DNA of 64,000 nt from Curtobacterium sp. VKM Ac-1376. GTDB lineage: Bacteria > Actinomycetota > Actinomycetes > Actinomycetales > Microbacteriaceae. A program made the position numbers and the translations under genes. The notes beneath the pieces were generated by a model that searched no databases, was not told the origin of the DNA, and saw only the letters and a list, made by a program, of their open reading frames with translations. The first letter of the stretch is position 1. Each line of letters begins with the position of its first letter. The stretch covers positions 186,001 through 250,000 of the forward strand of contig NZ_JADKRV010000003.1 of assembly GCF_015351025.1 (NCBI RefSeq). The letters run 5' to 3'. Below, piece after piece: positions 36,232 through 43,686 of this stretch.

Positions 36232-36828
36232 CTACTCCTTGACGAGGACGACCTCGTCGAGGGGGATGCGGGTGCGCGGGGCGACCTCGCGCTCGGCGGC
36301 CTTCTCGTCGAGTTGCGACGGGTGCGCCACGGTGCCGACGGCGGTGACCGTGTAGGGCAGGAAGCGCTCGGGCAGGTCGAACGCGGCACGGAGCCCGGCG
36401 GCGTCGATGCCCGCCATCTGGTGCACGTGCAGGTCTTCGGCGTGGGCCTGGACCGTGAGGGCGGCGAGCGACTGGCCGAGGTCGTACTGCGCGAAGGGGC
36501 GCTCCTCGCCGTCGGCGGTCACGGTCTCGAGCACGCCGACGACCAGGGCACTGGCACGGAAGGCCCACGCCGCGTTGAAGCCGAGCAGGTTCTCGTTGAT
36601 CTTGCGGAACGTCTCGGTGCCACGGCGGCCGGCGATGAAGCGGCGCGGCTGGAAGTTCATGGCGGACGGGGCCCAGCGGGCGGCCTCGAGGACGGCGTCG
36701 AGCTGCGCGTCCGAGATCGTCGCGGTCTCGTCGTAGGACCGGGGGCTCCACCGTTCCTCGAGCAGCGGTACGAGCGGCTGGCTGGAGTCGGTGGACCGGG
36801 TGAGGGTGTCGGCGTTCGTCGAGGTCAT
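36232..36828 (-). CDS. Nitroreductase-family protein
   Basis: A 198-residue FMN-dependent oxidoreductase. The FMN-phosphate region RWSPRSYD, the motif AARWAPSAMNFQPRRFI, and AQYDLGQSLAALTVQAHAE are typical of the nitroreductase fold. Family members reduce quinones, nitroaromatics or enals with NAD(P)H. The start is ATG 36828; a GTG three codons upstream is possible, and no ribosome site is seen. The palindrome ATGCGTACGCAT, 20 bases upstream, suggests control by a redox- or electrophile-sensing repressor. Confidence 0.82.
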   Translation of the reverse strand: MTSTNADTLTRSTDSSQPLVPLLEERWSPRSYDETATISDAQLDAVLEAARWAPSAMNFQPRRFIAGRRGTETFRKINENLLGFNAAWAFRASALVVGVLETVTADGEERPFAQYDLGQSLAALTVQAHAEDLHVHQMAGIDAAGLRAAFDLPERFLPYTVTAVGTVAHPSQLDEKAAEREVAPRTRIPLDEVVLVKE

Positions 36829-36848
36829 GGTGGCCACAACGCTATTCG

Positions 36849-36880
36849 ATGCGTACGCATTTCCGACCTGAGTGACGTCA
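36849..36880. promoter_or_regulatory. Two palindromes in a divergent promoter
   Basis: ATGCGTACGCAT (36849-36860) and TGACGTCA (36873-36880) are perfect palindromes between the divergent nitroreductase (36828) and AEC transporter (36906) starts. Placement fits shared repression. Confidence 0.5.
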
Positions 36881-36905
36881 CATGCCGCGCGCCGGGGGTG
36901 CCAGG

Positions 36906-37838
36906 ATGGACCGGATGGGTGGCGTGCTGACGGGTTTCGCGATCATCGGCGCGATCATCGCCGGTGGGTACGTCGTCGGGCGCATCGGACTCCTCGGACC
37001 GCACGCCCAGTTCGTGATGAGCCGGCTCGCGTTCTTCGTCCTCATGCCGTGCCTGCTGTTCCACACGATCGCGACGGCCGACATCGAGTCGTTGCTGTCC
37101 CCGATGCTCTGGGTCTCGCTGCTGAGCGCCGCCGTGGTCGCCCTCGGGGCCGCCGCCGTGTTCCGCTTCGTGCTGCGTCGACCCGTCACGACGACGACCG
37201 TCGGAGCGCTGGCGTCGAGCTACGTCAACGCGAACAACATCGGCCTGCCCGTCGCCGTGTACGTGCTCGGCGAGGCCACCGCGGTCGTGCCGGTGATCCT
37301 GCTGCAGCTCGTCGTGATGGCGCCGATCGCCCTGACGATCCTGGACGCCGCGACCGCCGGCGCCGGGAGCTGGGGCCGACGCATCGCCGGGCCGTTCCGC
37401 AACCCGATCATCATCGCCTCGCTCGTCGGCCTGGTGTTCTCGGCGACGGGGATCACCCTGCCGGACCCGGTGCTCGAGCCGTTCTCGCTGGTGGGTGCCG
37501 CTGCGGTGCCGGTCGTGCTGCTGTCCTTCGGCATGAGCCTGCACGGTGCGACCCCGTTGCGGGACCCGGCGATCCGGACGGACGTGATCGTGGCGTCGGC
37601 GATCAAGCTCGTGGTGATGCCGGCGGTGGCGTTCGTGTTCGCCCGCTTCGTGTTCGGCCTCGGCGACCAGCAGGTCTTCGTGCTGACGACCCTCGGGGCC
37701 CTGCCCGCGGCGCAGAACGTGTTCAACTACGCGCAGCGGTACGGGGCGGCGGTCCCGGTGGCCCGCGACGTGGTGCTCATCTCGACGCTCGGCTCGGTAC
37801 CCGTGCTGGTCGCCGTGGCCGCCCTGCTGCACCCGTAG
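36906..37838 (+). CDS. AEC-family (auxin efflux carrier-like) transporter
   Basis: A 310-residue membrane protein with about ten helices in two halves. It shows the AEC pattern GYVVGRIGLLGPHAQFVMSR at the first helix pair, LASSYVNANNIGLPVAVYVLG (the substrate-site NxxNxG-like loop) and LLSFGMSLHG in the second half. AEC carriers export small organic acids such as malate or auxin-like compounds. ATG 36906 is chosen; ATG 36915 is close and equally possible. It is divergent from the nitroreductase. Confidence 0.85.
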   Translation: MDRMGGVLTGFAIIGAIIAGGYVVGRIGLLGPHAQFVMSRLAFFVLMPCLLFHTIATADIESLLSPMLWVSLLSAAVVALGAAAVFRFVLRRPVTTTTVGALASSYVNANNIGLPVAVYVLGEATAVVPVILLQLVVMAPIALTILDAATAGAGSWGRRIAGPFRNPIIIASLVGLVFSATGITLPDPVLEPFSLVGAAAVPVVLLSFGMSLHGATPLRDPAIRTDVIVASAIKLVVMPAVAFVFARFVFGLGDQQVFVLTTLGALPAAQNVFNYAQRYGAAVPVARDVVLISTLGSVPVLVAVAALLHP

Positions 37839-37895
37839 CGATCGCCGTAGCAGCCGCTGAGACGCCGGTGTGTTGCTGAGACACCGCGACGTCGC

Positions 37896-37925
37896 CGAGA
37901 CGCCGCCGGTTTCGGCGGCGTCTCG
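37896..37925 (+). terminator. Terminator after the AEC transporter
   Basis: Perfect 13-bp arms CGAGACGCCGCCG and CGGCGGCGTCTCG with the loop GTTT. Confidence 0.75.
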
Positions 37926-37986
37926 CGCACGTGCGGGCGTCGTGCGGGCACGCCGGCGTCTTGCGGCGCCCTGGACGCGCCGCGAG

Positions 37987-38032
37987 ACGGACGGGAGGCC
38001 CGTGGCGGGGTTGCGCCGAGCCTCCCGGCCGT
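37987..38032. repeat. Hairpin of the ACGGACGGGAGG family
   Basis: Arms ACGGACGGGAGGC and GCCTCCCGGCCGT (one mismatch) with a 20-base centre. Third member sharing this arm with 27529 and 34785. Confidence 0.7.
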
Positions 38033-38056
38033 CGTGGGGCGCGCCCACCCCGCATG

Positions 38057-38107
38057 GTGAGCAGAAGTGGTCGGGTGGCGGCCGCCGACCCGACCCGTTC
38101 TGCGCAC
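38057..38107. repeat. TGAGCAGAA palindrome, copy 1
   Basis: Left arm GTGAGCAGAAGTGGTCGGGT, right arm ACCCGACCCGTTCTGCGCAC (17 of 20 paired), 11-base centre. It shares its arm with the palindromes at 59590 and 60544, and like the latter is followed by GAAGCG. Confidence 0.8.
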
Positions 38108-38182
38108 GAAGCGCGCGCGTATCGTGGCGGGCACGCGGGGCGGACCGCTCCGTGACCGACGACGAGGACGAGGAGACCGGCG

Positions 38183-38590
38183 ATGGACACGATGGCGATG
38201 ATGAAGAGCATGTCGATGAAGGACATGCCCATGGCGATGGACATGGACGTCATGCAGGACACGATGATGGCGATGAACGCCGCGTCGATGGCTGCGACGA
38301 TGTGCTCCGCGGCCGACATGCGCATGGGCGGCGAGATGGCGACCTGCGCCGCGATGTGCTCGAACACGGCGATGCTGGCCGACACCGGCATGCGGATGAT
38401 GATGCGGCCGATGGGCATGGACATGCCGGCGATGCAGGCGATGCTCATGGCCGTCGTCGCGATGGGGACCGCGTGCGCCACCGAGTGCCGGACGCACCAG
38501 GACATGGACGAGTCGTGCCGCTACTGCGCCATGGCCTGCGACGAGATGGTCGCCAAGTGCCAGGCGATGCTGGCCTCGATGACGGCCTGA
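38183..38590 (+). CDS. Met- and Cys-rich copper-storage-like protein
   Basis: A 135-residue protein with about 37 Met and 9 Cys. The first 40 residues alternate Met with D, K, S and A (SMSMKDMPMAMDMDVM). The rest is helical, with Cys spaced along helices (MCSAADM, TCAAMCSN, ACATECR, SCRYCAMACDEM, AKCQAM), resembling the four-helix DUF326/Csp copper-storage proteins that load Cu(I) on Cys thiolates inside the bundle. No signal peptide, so it is cytosolic (Csp3-like). Copper binding is inferred from family and composition. GAGGAGA precedes the ATG. No copper pump or sensor gene adjoins. Confidence 0.75.
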   Translation: MDTMAMMKSMSMKDMPMAMDMDVMQDTMMAMNAASMAATMCSAADMRMGGEMATCAAMCSNTAMLADTGMRMMMRPMGMDMPAMQAMLMAVVAMGTACATECRTHQDMDESCRYCAMACDEMVAKCQAMLASMTA

Positions 38591-38605
38591 GCGCCCGCCC
38601 CGGGA

Positions 38606-38854
38606 CTACGCGGTGCGCGCCGTGGTCTGACGACCACCGGCGCTGAGGATCTCTGCGACCGGGTGGTGGGCGACCGGCTCGCCGACCGACAAGACGCCGT
38701 CGGCGTCCGCCACCCGCAGCTGCGTGATGCTCCCGTCGAGGAACAGCACCACCGCGTCGGCTGCGCGGGTCTCGACGACGATGCCGTCGCGCCACGAACC
38801 GGGGGCCGCGGTCGCCATGAGGCGCTGGATGGGAAGGATCGTCGTGCGGGACAT
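38606..38854 (-). CDS. Small hypothetical protein (82 aa)
   Basis: Not recognised. A small protein with a likely beta-rich core (GIVVETRAADAVVLFLDGSI, then LRVADADGVLSVGEPVA) and a charged end. A GCAGGTGAAGCC stretch precedes the ATG at 38854. It is convergent with the copper-storage-like gene, 15 bases apart. Codon use is as for neighbours, which supports a real gene. Confidence 0.5.
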   Translation of the reverse strand: MSRTTILPIQRLMATAAPGSWRDGIVVETRAADAVVLFLDGSITQLRVADADGVLSVGEPVAHHPVAEILSAGGRQTTARTA

Positions 38855-38994
38855 GGCTTCACCTGCTCTCGAAGGGGTTCGGTGCAGGAAACCTACGACG
38901 GTGTGACGGGCCGCTCAACGACGGGGGTCGCGGGGCGTAACAGAGGGCGTCACGGGGCGTGACACGGCCCGACGGCGGCGCGACGGCCGTCGCT

Positions 38995-39831
38995 TCAGAA
39001 GATCATCGGCCGGTCGTCGTCGAGCGAGGTGTCCAGGTCGAGCTCGACCACCACGGGGACGTGGTCGCTCGGAGCGTCGCCCTTCCGCTCGTCGCGGTGG
39101 ATCTCGGCACCGGTGACGACGTCGGCGAAGGCCTGCGAGCCGAGCACGAAGTCGATGCGCATGCCCTCGTTGCGGGGGAACCGCAGCTGCTTGTAGTCCC
39201 AGTAGGTGTAGCCGTCGGGCACGATCGGGCGGACCACGTCCTGCAGGCCCCGTGCCTCGAACTCGCGGAACGCGGCGCGCTCGGGCTCGCTGACGTGGGT
39301 GGAGCCCTCGAAGACGCGCATGTCCCAGACGTCCTGGTCGAGCGGTGCGACGTTCCAGTCGCCCATCAGCGCGAGCGGGGTCTCCGGGGACGCTTCGATC
39401 CACTCCGCCGTTCGGTCGGCCAGCTGAGCGAGCCAGTCGAGCTTGTACGTGTAGTGCGGGTCGCCGAGCTCGCGGCCGTTCGGCACGTACAGGCTCCACA
39501 GCCGCACGCCGTCGACCGTGACGCCGATCGCGCGGGCCTCGATCGGCAGGTCCGGGCCCTCGTGCCCCTTCAGGAACCCGGGCTGGCCGGGGAAGTCGCG
39601 GGTGACTTCTTCCATCGGCAGCCGGCTGGCGAACGCGACACCGTTCCACTGGTTCAGGCCGTGCGCCTCGACGTGGTACCCGGCGGCCTCGAACGCGTCG
39701 ACGGGGAACTGCTCCGGCTTGCACTTGATCTCCTGCATGCCGAGGACGTCGATGTCCTCACGCACCAGCCAGTCGACGATCCGACCCACTCGGGTGCGGA
39801 CGGAGTTCACGTTCCAGGTCGCCACGCGCAT
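38995..39831 (-). CDS. xth: Exodeoxyribonuclease III / AP endonuclease
   Basis: A 278-residue Mg-dependent nuclease of base-excision repair, cutting DNA 5' to abasic sites and degrading 3' ends. Active-site motifs: WNVNS (Asn), GMQEIKC (Glu), YVPNG, MGDWNVAP (Asp/Asn) and the C-terminal SDHVPV with the catalytic Asp-His pair. It begins MRVATWNVNSVR; ATG 39831 is the only sensible start. It stands alone. Confidence 0.92.
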   Translation of the reverse strand: MRVATWNVNSVRTRVGRIVDWLVREDIDVLGMQEIKCKPEQFPVDAFEAAGYHVEAHGLNQWNGVAFASRLPMEEVTRDFPGQPGFLKGHEGPDLPIEARAIGVTVDGVRLWSLYVPNGRELGDPHYTYKLDWLAQLADRTAEWIEASPETPLALMGDWNVAPLDQDVWDMRVFEGSTHVSEPERAAFREFEARGLQDVVRPIVPDGYTYWDYKQLRFPRNEGMRIDFVLGSQAFADVVTGAEIHRDERKGDAPSDHVPVVVELDLDTSLDDDRPMIF

Positions 39832-39949
39832 GGAACAAGAACCTACCGGTGCCGACTGACGGCGGGTGCGGCAACGGCTGCGGTGCACGGGCGTCGTACG
39901 GCACGATGGTGTTCGCTGGAGGCCAGCAATCGATCGCACGGAGGCAGCA

Positions 39950-40432
39950 ATGGCATCGACGACGAACCGCGTCGACGGGACCACGACGGGCATGACCACC
40001 GGGAGCACCCAGCCCGCCGGCACCACCACGACGCAGGTCACCGCCAAGGGCAGGACCATCATCGACGACACGGTCGTCGCGAAGGTCGCGGGCATCGCCG
40101 CCCGCGACGTCCCCGGTGTCTTCGCGCTCGGCGGCAACGCCTCGCGGGCGTTCGGCGCCATCCGTGACGCGATCGGCTCGAGCGCCCTCGGCCAGGGCGT
40201 GCGTGTCGAGGTCGGCGAGACCCAGGTGGCCGTCGACCTGACCATCGTCGTCGACTACCCGACCCCGATGATGGAGGTCGCCACCGCGGTGCGCACCGCC
40301 GTCACGAACGCCGTCACCGAGCTCGTCGGGCTCGAGGTCACCGAGGTCAACATCGCCATCAACGACGTGAACATCCCGGCCCTCAACGGTGTCGAGGCCG
40401 AGGTCGACACCCGGGACGGTCGGGTCCGGTGA
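39950..40432 (+). CDS. Asp23/Gls24 envelope stress protein
   Basis: A 160-residue protein with the Asp23 (DUF322) domain from about residue 37: TIIDDTVVAKVAGIAARDVPG at the start and VDLTIVVDYPTPMMEVATAV in the middle. Asp23 proteins coat the inner face of the membrane through the AmaP anchor and are induced by alkaline or cell-wall stress. The N-terminal 35 residues are Thr-rich and disordered. GGAGG precedes the ATG at 39950. It heads a five-gene overlapping operon that ends with the AmaP-like gene. Confidence 0.88.
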   Translation: MASTTNRVDGTTTGMTTGSTQPAGTTTTQVTAKGRTIIDDTVVAKVAGIAARDVPGVFALGGNASRAFGAIRDAIGSSALGQGVRVEVGETQVAVDLTIVVDYPTPMMEVATAVRTAVTNAVTELVGLEVTEVNIAINDVNIPALNGVEAEVDTRDGRVR

Positions 40433-40620
40433 ACGCCACCGTCGTCGGGATGGGCACCGGCGCCCTCCTCGCCATCGTCGCCGTGACGCTCGGGTTCTGG
40501 GCGTTCCTGGTCGTCGCCGTCTGCATGGCCGTCGGCGCGCTGGTCGCCCGCATCGTCACGGGCGACGTGGACTTCCGGCGCCTGCTCGACGTGCTGCGCG
40601 GACGCCGGAGCTCGTCGTGA
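40429..40620 (+). CDS. Small DUF2273-like membrane protein
   Basis: A 63-residue protein with two membrane helices (about residues 7-22 and 24-42) and a basic tail (LRGRRSSS). Small two-helix proteins of this kind (DUF2273) are standard members of asp23/amaP operons. The GTG start overlaps the Asp23 stop and its own stop overlaps the next start, so translation is coupled. Confidence 0.75.
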   Translation: MNATVVGMGTGALLAIVAVTLGFWAFLVVAVCMAVGALVARIVTGDVDFRRLLDVLRGRRSSS

Positions 40621-40988
40621 GCGACGCCGCCGTCGCCGAGACCGGTGGCAGCGGCGTGCGGGTCCCCGGTTCCGACAGCATCGGCGCGCACGCGCTGGTG
40701 CACACCGCGCAGGCGCTCGCAGCCGAGTCGCTGCGCGTGCCCGCTCGGGAGGTCCGTGCCCGGGTCGCCGACGACGGCCGCGGTGCGCTGGCGGTCGAGA
40801 TCACCGCCCCGCTCGCGTTGCCGGTACTGGGCACCCACGCGCTCCCCGACGAACCCGTCGTCGCCACGGCGCACCGGGCCCGCGGCACGATCGCCGAGCG
40901 CTTCCGCACCATCACCGGCCGACAGGTCGCCCGTGTGACCGTGACCTTCGCCTCGTCCGTGGTGGAGACCCCGCGGAGGGTCCGGTGA
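40617..40988 (+). CDS. Hypothetical protein of the Asp23 operon
   Basis: A 123-residue soluble protein. The core (LVHTAQALAAESLRVPAREV, then VTVTFASSVVE at the end) has the strand/helix rhythm of a minimal Asp23-like domain, which is inference. GTG start, with 4-base overlaps on both sides, marks it as a true gene. Confidence 0.65.
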   Translation: MSDAAVAETGGSGVRVPGSDSIGAHALVHTAQALAAESLRVPAREVRARVADDGRGALAVEITAPLALPVLGTHALPDEPVVATAHRARGTIAERFRTITGRQVARVTVTFASSVVETPRRVR

Positions 40989-41599
40989 CGGCCGGGCCGT
41001 CCGTCGCCGCGCCCACCGCCGACCACGCCGCCACCCACCGTCGCCTGCTGCGCCGCGAGACCCACGTGTCCCGGTCGGGGGCCGTCGTCGTCGCGATGCT
41101 CATCGCCCTGGTCCTGGCCGCCGCTGCGGTCTTCGCCGGTGCGCTCGTGCTGCTCGACCAGAACGTCCTCGGTGTGGACCCGCGCGCCGTGGTGGACACC
41201 GCCCTCGCCGCACCGGACGGTCTCGACACCACGATCGTGATCGGCGTCGCCGCCATCGTCGCGCTCGTCGGCCTCGTGCTCCTGCTGCAGGGCATCCTGC
41301 CGCAGCGACGGCCCCGGCACACGATGTCCTCGGACCGGTTGGCCGTGGTCGTCGACGACGAGGTCCTGGCATCTGCTGCGGCCCGCGCTGCCCGCTCCGC
41401 GACCCGCCTCGGCACCGACGCCGCCGTGGGCACCGTCGGACGCCGCACGGTCGACGTCGTCCTCCGTCCCGCGGCCGGGGTCGACGTGCCGGCGCTCGCC
41501 GCGACCGAGGCAGTCGAGCGCGAGTTCGCGGCGATCGACGCCCGGCCGCCGATCGCCGCCCGCGTGCGGGTGCAGCCGACCGGACGGGTGGACGGATGA
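40985..41599 (+). CDS. DUF6286-like membrane protein of the Asp23 operon
   Basis: A 204-residue protein with two membrane helices (VVVAMLIALVLAAAAVFAGA, about residues 34-53, and TIVIGVAAIVALVGLVLLLQ, about 80-99) and a cytoplasmic domain (about 115-204) with alternating strands, as in AmaP C-terminal domains. Similar proteins sit in Streptomyces and Microbacteriaceae Asp23 operons. GTG start, coupled to both neighbours. Confidence 0.7.
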   Translation: MTAGPSVAAPTADHAATHRRLLRRETHVSRSGAVVVAMLIALVLAAAAVFAGALVLLDQNVLGVDPRAVVDTALAAPDGLDTTIVIGVAAIVALVGLVLLLQGILPQRRPRHTMSSDRLAVVVDDEVLASAAARAARSATRLGTDAAVGTVGRRTVDVVLRPAAGVDVPALAATEAVEREFAAIDARPPIAARVRVQPTGRVDG

Positions 41600-42201
41600 A
41601 CGCGACGAACCGCGGGCTCGGCCGTGCAGCGCTGATCGTGATCGGACTCGTCCTGCTCGTCGCCGGGGTCGGCGCGATCCTGGTGCAGACGGCGCAGGGG
41701 CTGCCGCTCGTGGCGTCGTGGTGGCGTGCGGTCGGTGATGCGCTGTCCGGCCTCGGTACCGGGGCGTCCCGCGACGATGCGGTGTTCGCGTGGACCTGCG
41801 TGCTCGGTGGCGGCGTGGTGCTCGGCATCCTGGCGCTCGTGGTGCTGACGACGCTCGGCGGAGGCCGCGAGGGCACCGTCGTGGACAGCGACGGTTCGGC
41901 GGACGGCGTCGCCGGCTCGGTCCGCATCGAGTCGACGGCCGTGCAGCACGCACTGTCCTCGGCGATCGGCGCGATGCCGCAGGTGGGCTCGCTCGCCGTC
42001 GACGTCTACCGGGTCCGTGGCGGGGGACGGGCGATCCGGGTGCGGGTCCGTCCGCGCCGGGGTGCCGCCCCGCGCGAGATCACCGAACGGGTCGAGGCCG
42101 TCGTCGCCGACCTGGACGACCTGCTCGGCGAGCGCCTGCCCGTGCTGCTCGAGATCGCCCGCGGTGGGTCGGGGTCGTCCCGTCCGGACCGCGTGCACTG
42201 A
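41596..42201 (+). CDS. AmaP-like membrane anchor of Asp23
   Basis: A 201-residue protein with two membrane helices (about residues 10-30 and 63-86) and a C-terminal domain. AmaP in firmicutes has the same plan and holds Asp23 at the membrane. The C-terminal domain (AVQHALSSAIGAMPQVGSLA ... VVADLDDLLGERLPVLLEI) resembles the partner domain. ATG start overlaps the previous stop. It ends the operon; the kinase gene follows after 8 bases. Confidence 0.72.
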   Translation: MNATNRGLGRAALIVIGLVLLVAGVGAILVQTAQGLPLVASWWRAVGDALSGLGTGASRDDAVFAWTCVLGGGVVLGILALVVLTTLGGGREGTVVDSDGSADGVAGSVRIESTAVQHALSSAIGAMPQVGSLAVDVYRVRGGGRAIRVRVRPRRGAAPREITERVEAVVADLDDLLGERLPVLLEIARGGSGSSRPDRVH

Positions 42202-42209
42202 GGGTCGCC

Positions 42210-43004
42210 GTGGTGCGCTCGATCGGCGGCCTGCCCCGGCCGGGCGTCACGGTCCCGGTGCCGCGCGTCGTCACTGAGGCCGCACGGGGGCGCGAGGTCG
42301 CGCTCGTCTGGCACAACGAGGTCGGTGGGACGACGTTCCGGATCGGGCCGGATGCCCTGGCCGAGGAGTTCGTGAAGGTCCTGCCGCACGCCTACGCCCA
42401 GTGGATCGACCGCGAAGCCGCGCGGCTGACCTGGGCATCCCGGTACGTGCGGGTGCCCGAGGTGCTCGAGCACGGCACTGACGACGACGGCGTCTGGCTC
42501 CGCACCCGCGCGGTTCCCGGTTGGAGCGCCGTCGACCCGCGCTGGCACGACGAACCCCGGACCGCGGTGGTCGCGGTCGGTGAGGGGCTGCGCGCGCTGC
42601 ACGACAGCCTGCCCGTCGACGAATGCCCCTTCACGTGGGCGACGGCCGACCGGTTCGATCGCGCACGCGGGGCCGACGCCGGCGCCGACCGCGGCCCGGG
42701 TGACCTCGGTCCGGAGCCGCCGACCGACCGGATCGTCGTCTGTCATGGTGACCCGTGCACCCCGAACACGCTGATCGGTGCGGACCGGCGGTGGAGCGGG
42801 CACGTCGACCTGGACGCCCTGGGCATCGCCGACCGCTGGGCGGACATCGCGGTGGCGACGATGGCCCTCGGCTGGAACTACGGACCCGGGTGGGAGCCGC
42901 TGTTCCACCAGGCGTACGGGCTGCCGGACGACCCGGAGCGCACCGCCTGGTACCGGGCGCTGTGGAACGCCGACGTGGACGACGTCGGGAGCGTGCCGAG
43001 CTGA
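42210..43004 (+). CDS. Aminoglycoside phosphotransferase-like kinase
   Basis: A 264-residue protein of the APH(3')/choline-kinase fold. The catalytic loop is VVCHGDPCTPNTLI, the metal-binding motif is GHVDLDALGIADRWADIAVA (DxD-like), and VRVPEVLEHG marks the N-lobe hinge region. C-terminal NYGPGWEPLFHQAYGLPDDP is typical of APH(3'). Whether it inactivates an antibiotic or phosphorylates a metabolite cannot be told; chromosomal copies in soil Actinobacteria are common. The start is GTG 42210 or 42213, 8 bases after the AmaP-like gene. Confidence 0.8.
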   Translation: MVRSIGGLPRPGVTVPVPRVVTEAARGREVALVWHNEVGGTTFRIGPDALAEEFVKVLPHAYAQWIDREAARLTWASRYVRVPEVLEHGTDDDGVWLRTRAVPGWSAVDPRWHDEPRTAVVAVGEGLRALHDSLPVDECPFTWATADRFDRARGADAGADRGPGDLGPEPPTDRIVVCHGDPCTPNTLIGADRRWSGHVDLDALGIADRWADIAVATMALGWNYGPGWEPLFHQAYGLPDDPERTAWYRALWNADVDDVGSVPS

Positions 43005-43030
43005 GCGAGACCGGCCGAGCGGAGGTCGGG

Positions 43031-43686
43031 TCAGATCTTCGGCGGGCTCACGATCGGGTCGTCCCACGAGGGGAACTCGGGGGAGACGCCCGGAAGGGAA
43101 CGGGCGCGGTAGTCGGCATCGTTTCGTCCTCCGACCGCTTCGGAGAGCGCATCAGCGTCGTCGGTCCAGAAGGGCTCGCTGTACACCGTGGGTTGTCACC
43201 GTTCTCTTGGGCGGAGTACTGGATCTGCCACCCGTCGCCGGTGCTCGCCCAGACCTCCTGGTCGCCGGCGATGGTGCGTTGCTCGATGTGCCAGCCCTGG
43301 TCCCTGAAGCAGTCGATCATCGGTTGCAGGTCCCACTGCTGGTCGCTGGCGCCGGGCGGGGACCAGAGTCGGGTGGTGCTCATGTCGTAGCTGTTCTTCG
43401 TGTCCGACCCCGGTAAGGGGGCGACGCCGTCGCCTCCGATCAGCGGCACGCGGTCGCCGCCGCCCCATTCCCATTCGCCGTCGTGGACCTGGAGTTGTGC
43501 GTCCCGCAGGAGCCGCTGCATGTGTTGGTAGTGGTCGCGGTAGGCGTCGAACTCCTGGTGCAGGGACATCTTCGCGACGTCGTCCTGGGTCAGGCCTGCG
43601 GCATCGGCGGGCATCTGGTCTCCTCCTGCCGCGCACCCGGTCAGCAGACCCAGGGCCAGGGCTGCCGTCATGACGGTGCGGAGCAC
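43031..43686 (-). pseudogene. Third lipoprotein paralogue, frameshifted
   Basis: The last and most degenerate copy of the tandem lipoprotein family. It starts with GTG 43686 two bases after the stop of the previous copy, has a lipobox LLTGC, and matches the first copy closely through ITGDxEVWxxTGDGW. Then 17 bases stand where the first copy has 21, before TACAGCGAGCCC. This 4-base loss shifts the frame; translation runs on to a stop at 43048 with a basic, unrelated tail. The original frame (SEPFW ... WDDPIVSPPKI) resumes in another register to a stop at 43031. About 140 residues stay intact, so a truncated lipoprotein may still be made. If the family is immunity proteins, decay of a spare copy is expected. 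Confidence 0.8.

Larger units (their letters stand above)
37839..38182. other. 344-bp gene-free region with three inverted repeats
   Basis: Contains three direct copies of a GCTGAGACGCCG-like 12-mer (about 37856, 37876, 37894), a terminator at 37896, a hairpin of the ACGGACGGGAGGC family at 37987-38032, and a TGAGCAGAA palindrome at 38057-38107. No coding potential with a start and ribosome site was seen. Confidence 0.7.

Noticed and set aside
42210-43004. Calling the kinase an antibiotic-resistance gene
   Set aside because: The APH fold is clear but substrate specificity cannot be read from motifs, and the neighbourhood is housekeeping.
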